A DNA stretch of 15,680 bases from JAPKEZ01 sp047638975 (lineage in GTDB: Bacteria > Planctomycetota > UBA1135), in NCBI GenBank assembly GCA_047638975.1, contig JBLINB010000038.1, positions 1 through 15,680 of the forward strand. The letters are read 5' to 3'. Below are positions 15,190 through 15,680 of this stretch, in pieces (within the stretch, counting starts at the first letter, position 1; each line of letters starts with the position of its first letter). The notes beneath the pieces were generated by a model. That model made no database searches, was not told the origin of the DNA, and was given only the letters and a program-made list of their open reading frames with translations. The position numbers were made by a program, and so were the translations under genes.

Positions 15190-15680
15190 ATGTTCTCTCT
15201 AATTAGAAAGTCGCGCGCCGGCTTTAAAAACGATGTGCTCTCTGGGCTTACTGTAGCTCTAGCCCTCGTCCCCGAAGCTGTAGCTTTTGCCTTTGTCGCG
15301 GGCGTTGACCCAATCGTTGGCTTGCACGCCGCATTTATGGTCGGCCTCATCACTGCCGTTTTAGGTGGACGCCCTGGCATGATCTCTGGCGCAACCGGCG
15401 CACTCGCCGTGGTCTTGGTCGCCTTAGTCGCACAACACAGCATTGAATATATGTTTGCTGCAGTTGCCTTAATGGGATTACTCCAAATGGCTGCCGGAGT
15501 GCTGCGCTTAGGTAAGTTCATCCGCATGGTGCCACATCCCGTGATGCTTGGTTTTGTAAACGGTTTAGCTATTGTTATTTTCTTAGCACAGCTTGGCCAA
15601 TTCAAAACCGCAGACGAAAACGGAGTGCTGCAATGGTTGCAGGGGCCGCAAATGTTTGTGATGCTGGCCTTAGTCTTTAG
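15190..15680 (+). CDS. SulP (SLC26-type) anion transporter, 5' part only
   Basis: 163 codons are visible before the window ends. Starting at ATG 15190, the protein opens with the SulP pattern: a short cytoplasmic start, then NDVLSGLTVALALVPEAVAFAFVAGVDPIVGLHAAF, GGRPGMISGATGALAVVLVALV, MAAGVLRLGKFIRMVPHPVMLGFVNGLAIVI. The GATGA segment and the conserved PEA in the first helix belong to the substrate-binding core of the family. Members move sulfate, bicarbonate, chloride or dicarboxylates; which applies here cannot be told, and the usual C-terminal STAS domain would lie outside the window. The gap to the CYTH gene is six bases with no Shine-Dalgarno, so it likely shares the sdh transcript. Confidence 0.9.
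   Translation, partial: MFSLIRKSRAGFKNDVLSGLTVALALVPEAVAFAFVAGVDPIVGLHAAFMVGLITAVLGGRPGMISGATGALAVVLVALVAQHSIEYMFAAVALMGLLQMAAGVLRLGKFIRMVPHPVMLGFVNGLAIVIFLAQLGQFKTADENGVLQWLQGPQMFVMLALVF

Noticed and set aside
1..15680. Mobile elements, CRISPR arrays, tRNA or rRNA genes, phage or defence genes.
   Set aside because: The window is filled by recognised housekeeping and transport genes with gaps under 100 bases; I saw no long terminal repeats, repeat-spacer pattern, tRNA-like cloverleaf or transposase sequence.

Overview
The window reads as a compact stretch of a Gram-negative chromosome with short gaps, four-base start/stop overlaps and no sign of phage, insertion sequence or CRISPR. The Pst proteins (a very large PstC, an extended PstA, a PstB with an extra N-terminus) and the OPT transporter resemble gammaproteobacterial forms. 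That placement is an inference from remembered family features, not a computed phylogeny.

Minus strand, 8772 down to 1: an uninterrupted phosphate-starvation run, phoB - phoR - pstS - pstC - pstA - pstB - phoU - diacylglycerol-kinase-like gene (cut off by the window edge). PhoR/PhoB is the two-component sensor and regulator. PstSCAB is the high-affinity phosphate ABC importer. PhoU links importer state to PhoR. The lipid kinase lies three bases after the phoU stop, which suggests lipid turnover is tied to the phosphate response. The longest gap in the run is 69 bases, between phoR and pstS.

Divergent control region, 8773-8853: only 81 bases separate phoB from an oppositely oriented OPT transporter. 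It contains a 14-base perfect palindrome carrying a TATAAT hexamer on each strand, and three TTCA-core repeats spaced exactly 11 bases apart and pointing toward phoB, a geometry like a very degenerate Pho box.

Plus strand, 8854 to the end: an OPT-family transporter, then sdhC-sdhA-sdhB encoding a succinate dehydrogenase with a single cytochrome b subunit (five-helix, probably two-heme type), a stand-alone CYTH/triphosphate-tunnel protein and the start of a SulP anion transporter. From sdhC on, gaps are 2-6 bases, consistent with one transcript. Just before sdhC is the most unusual element in the window: a perfect 15-bp hairpin whose right arm ends inside the sdhC start codon. It contains a seven-codon ORF (MLSFPPL) with a strong Shine-Dalgarno-like tract and a stop that overlaps the sdhC ATG as ATGA. 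sdhC has no ribosome-binding site of its own, so hairpin-gated, leader-coupled translation of sdhC is the main candidate for an undescribed mechanism here.
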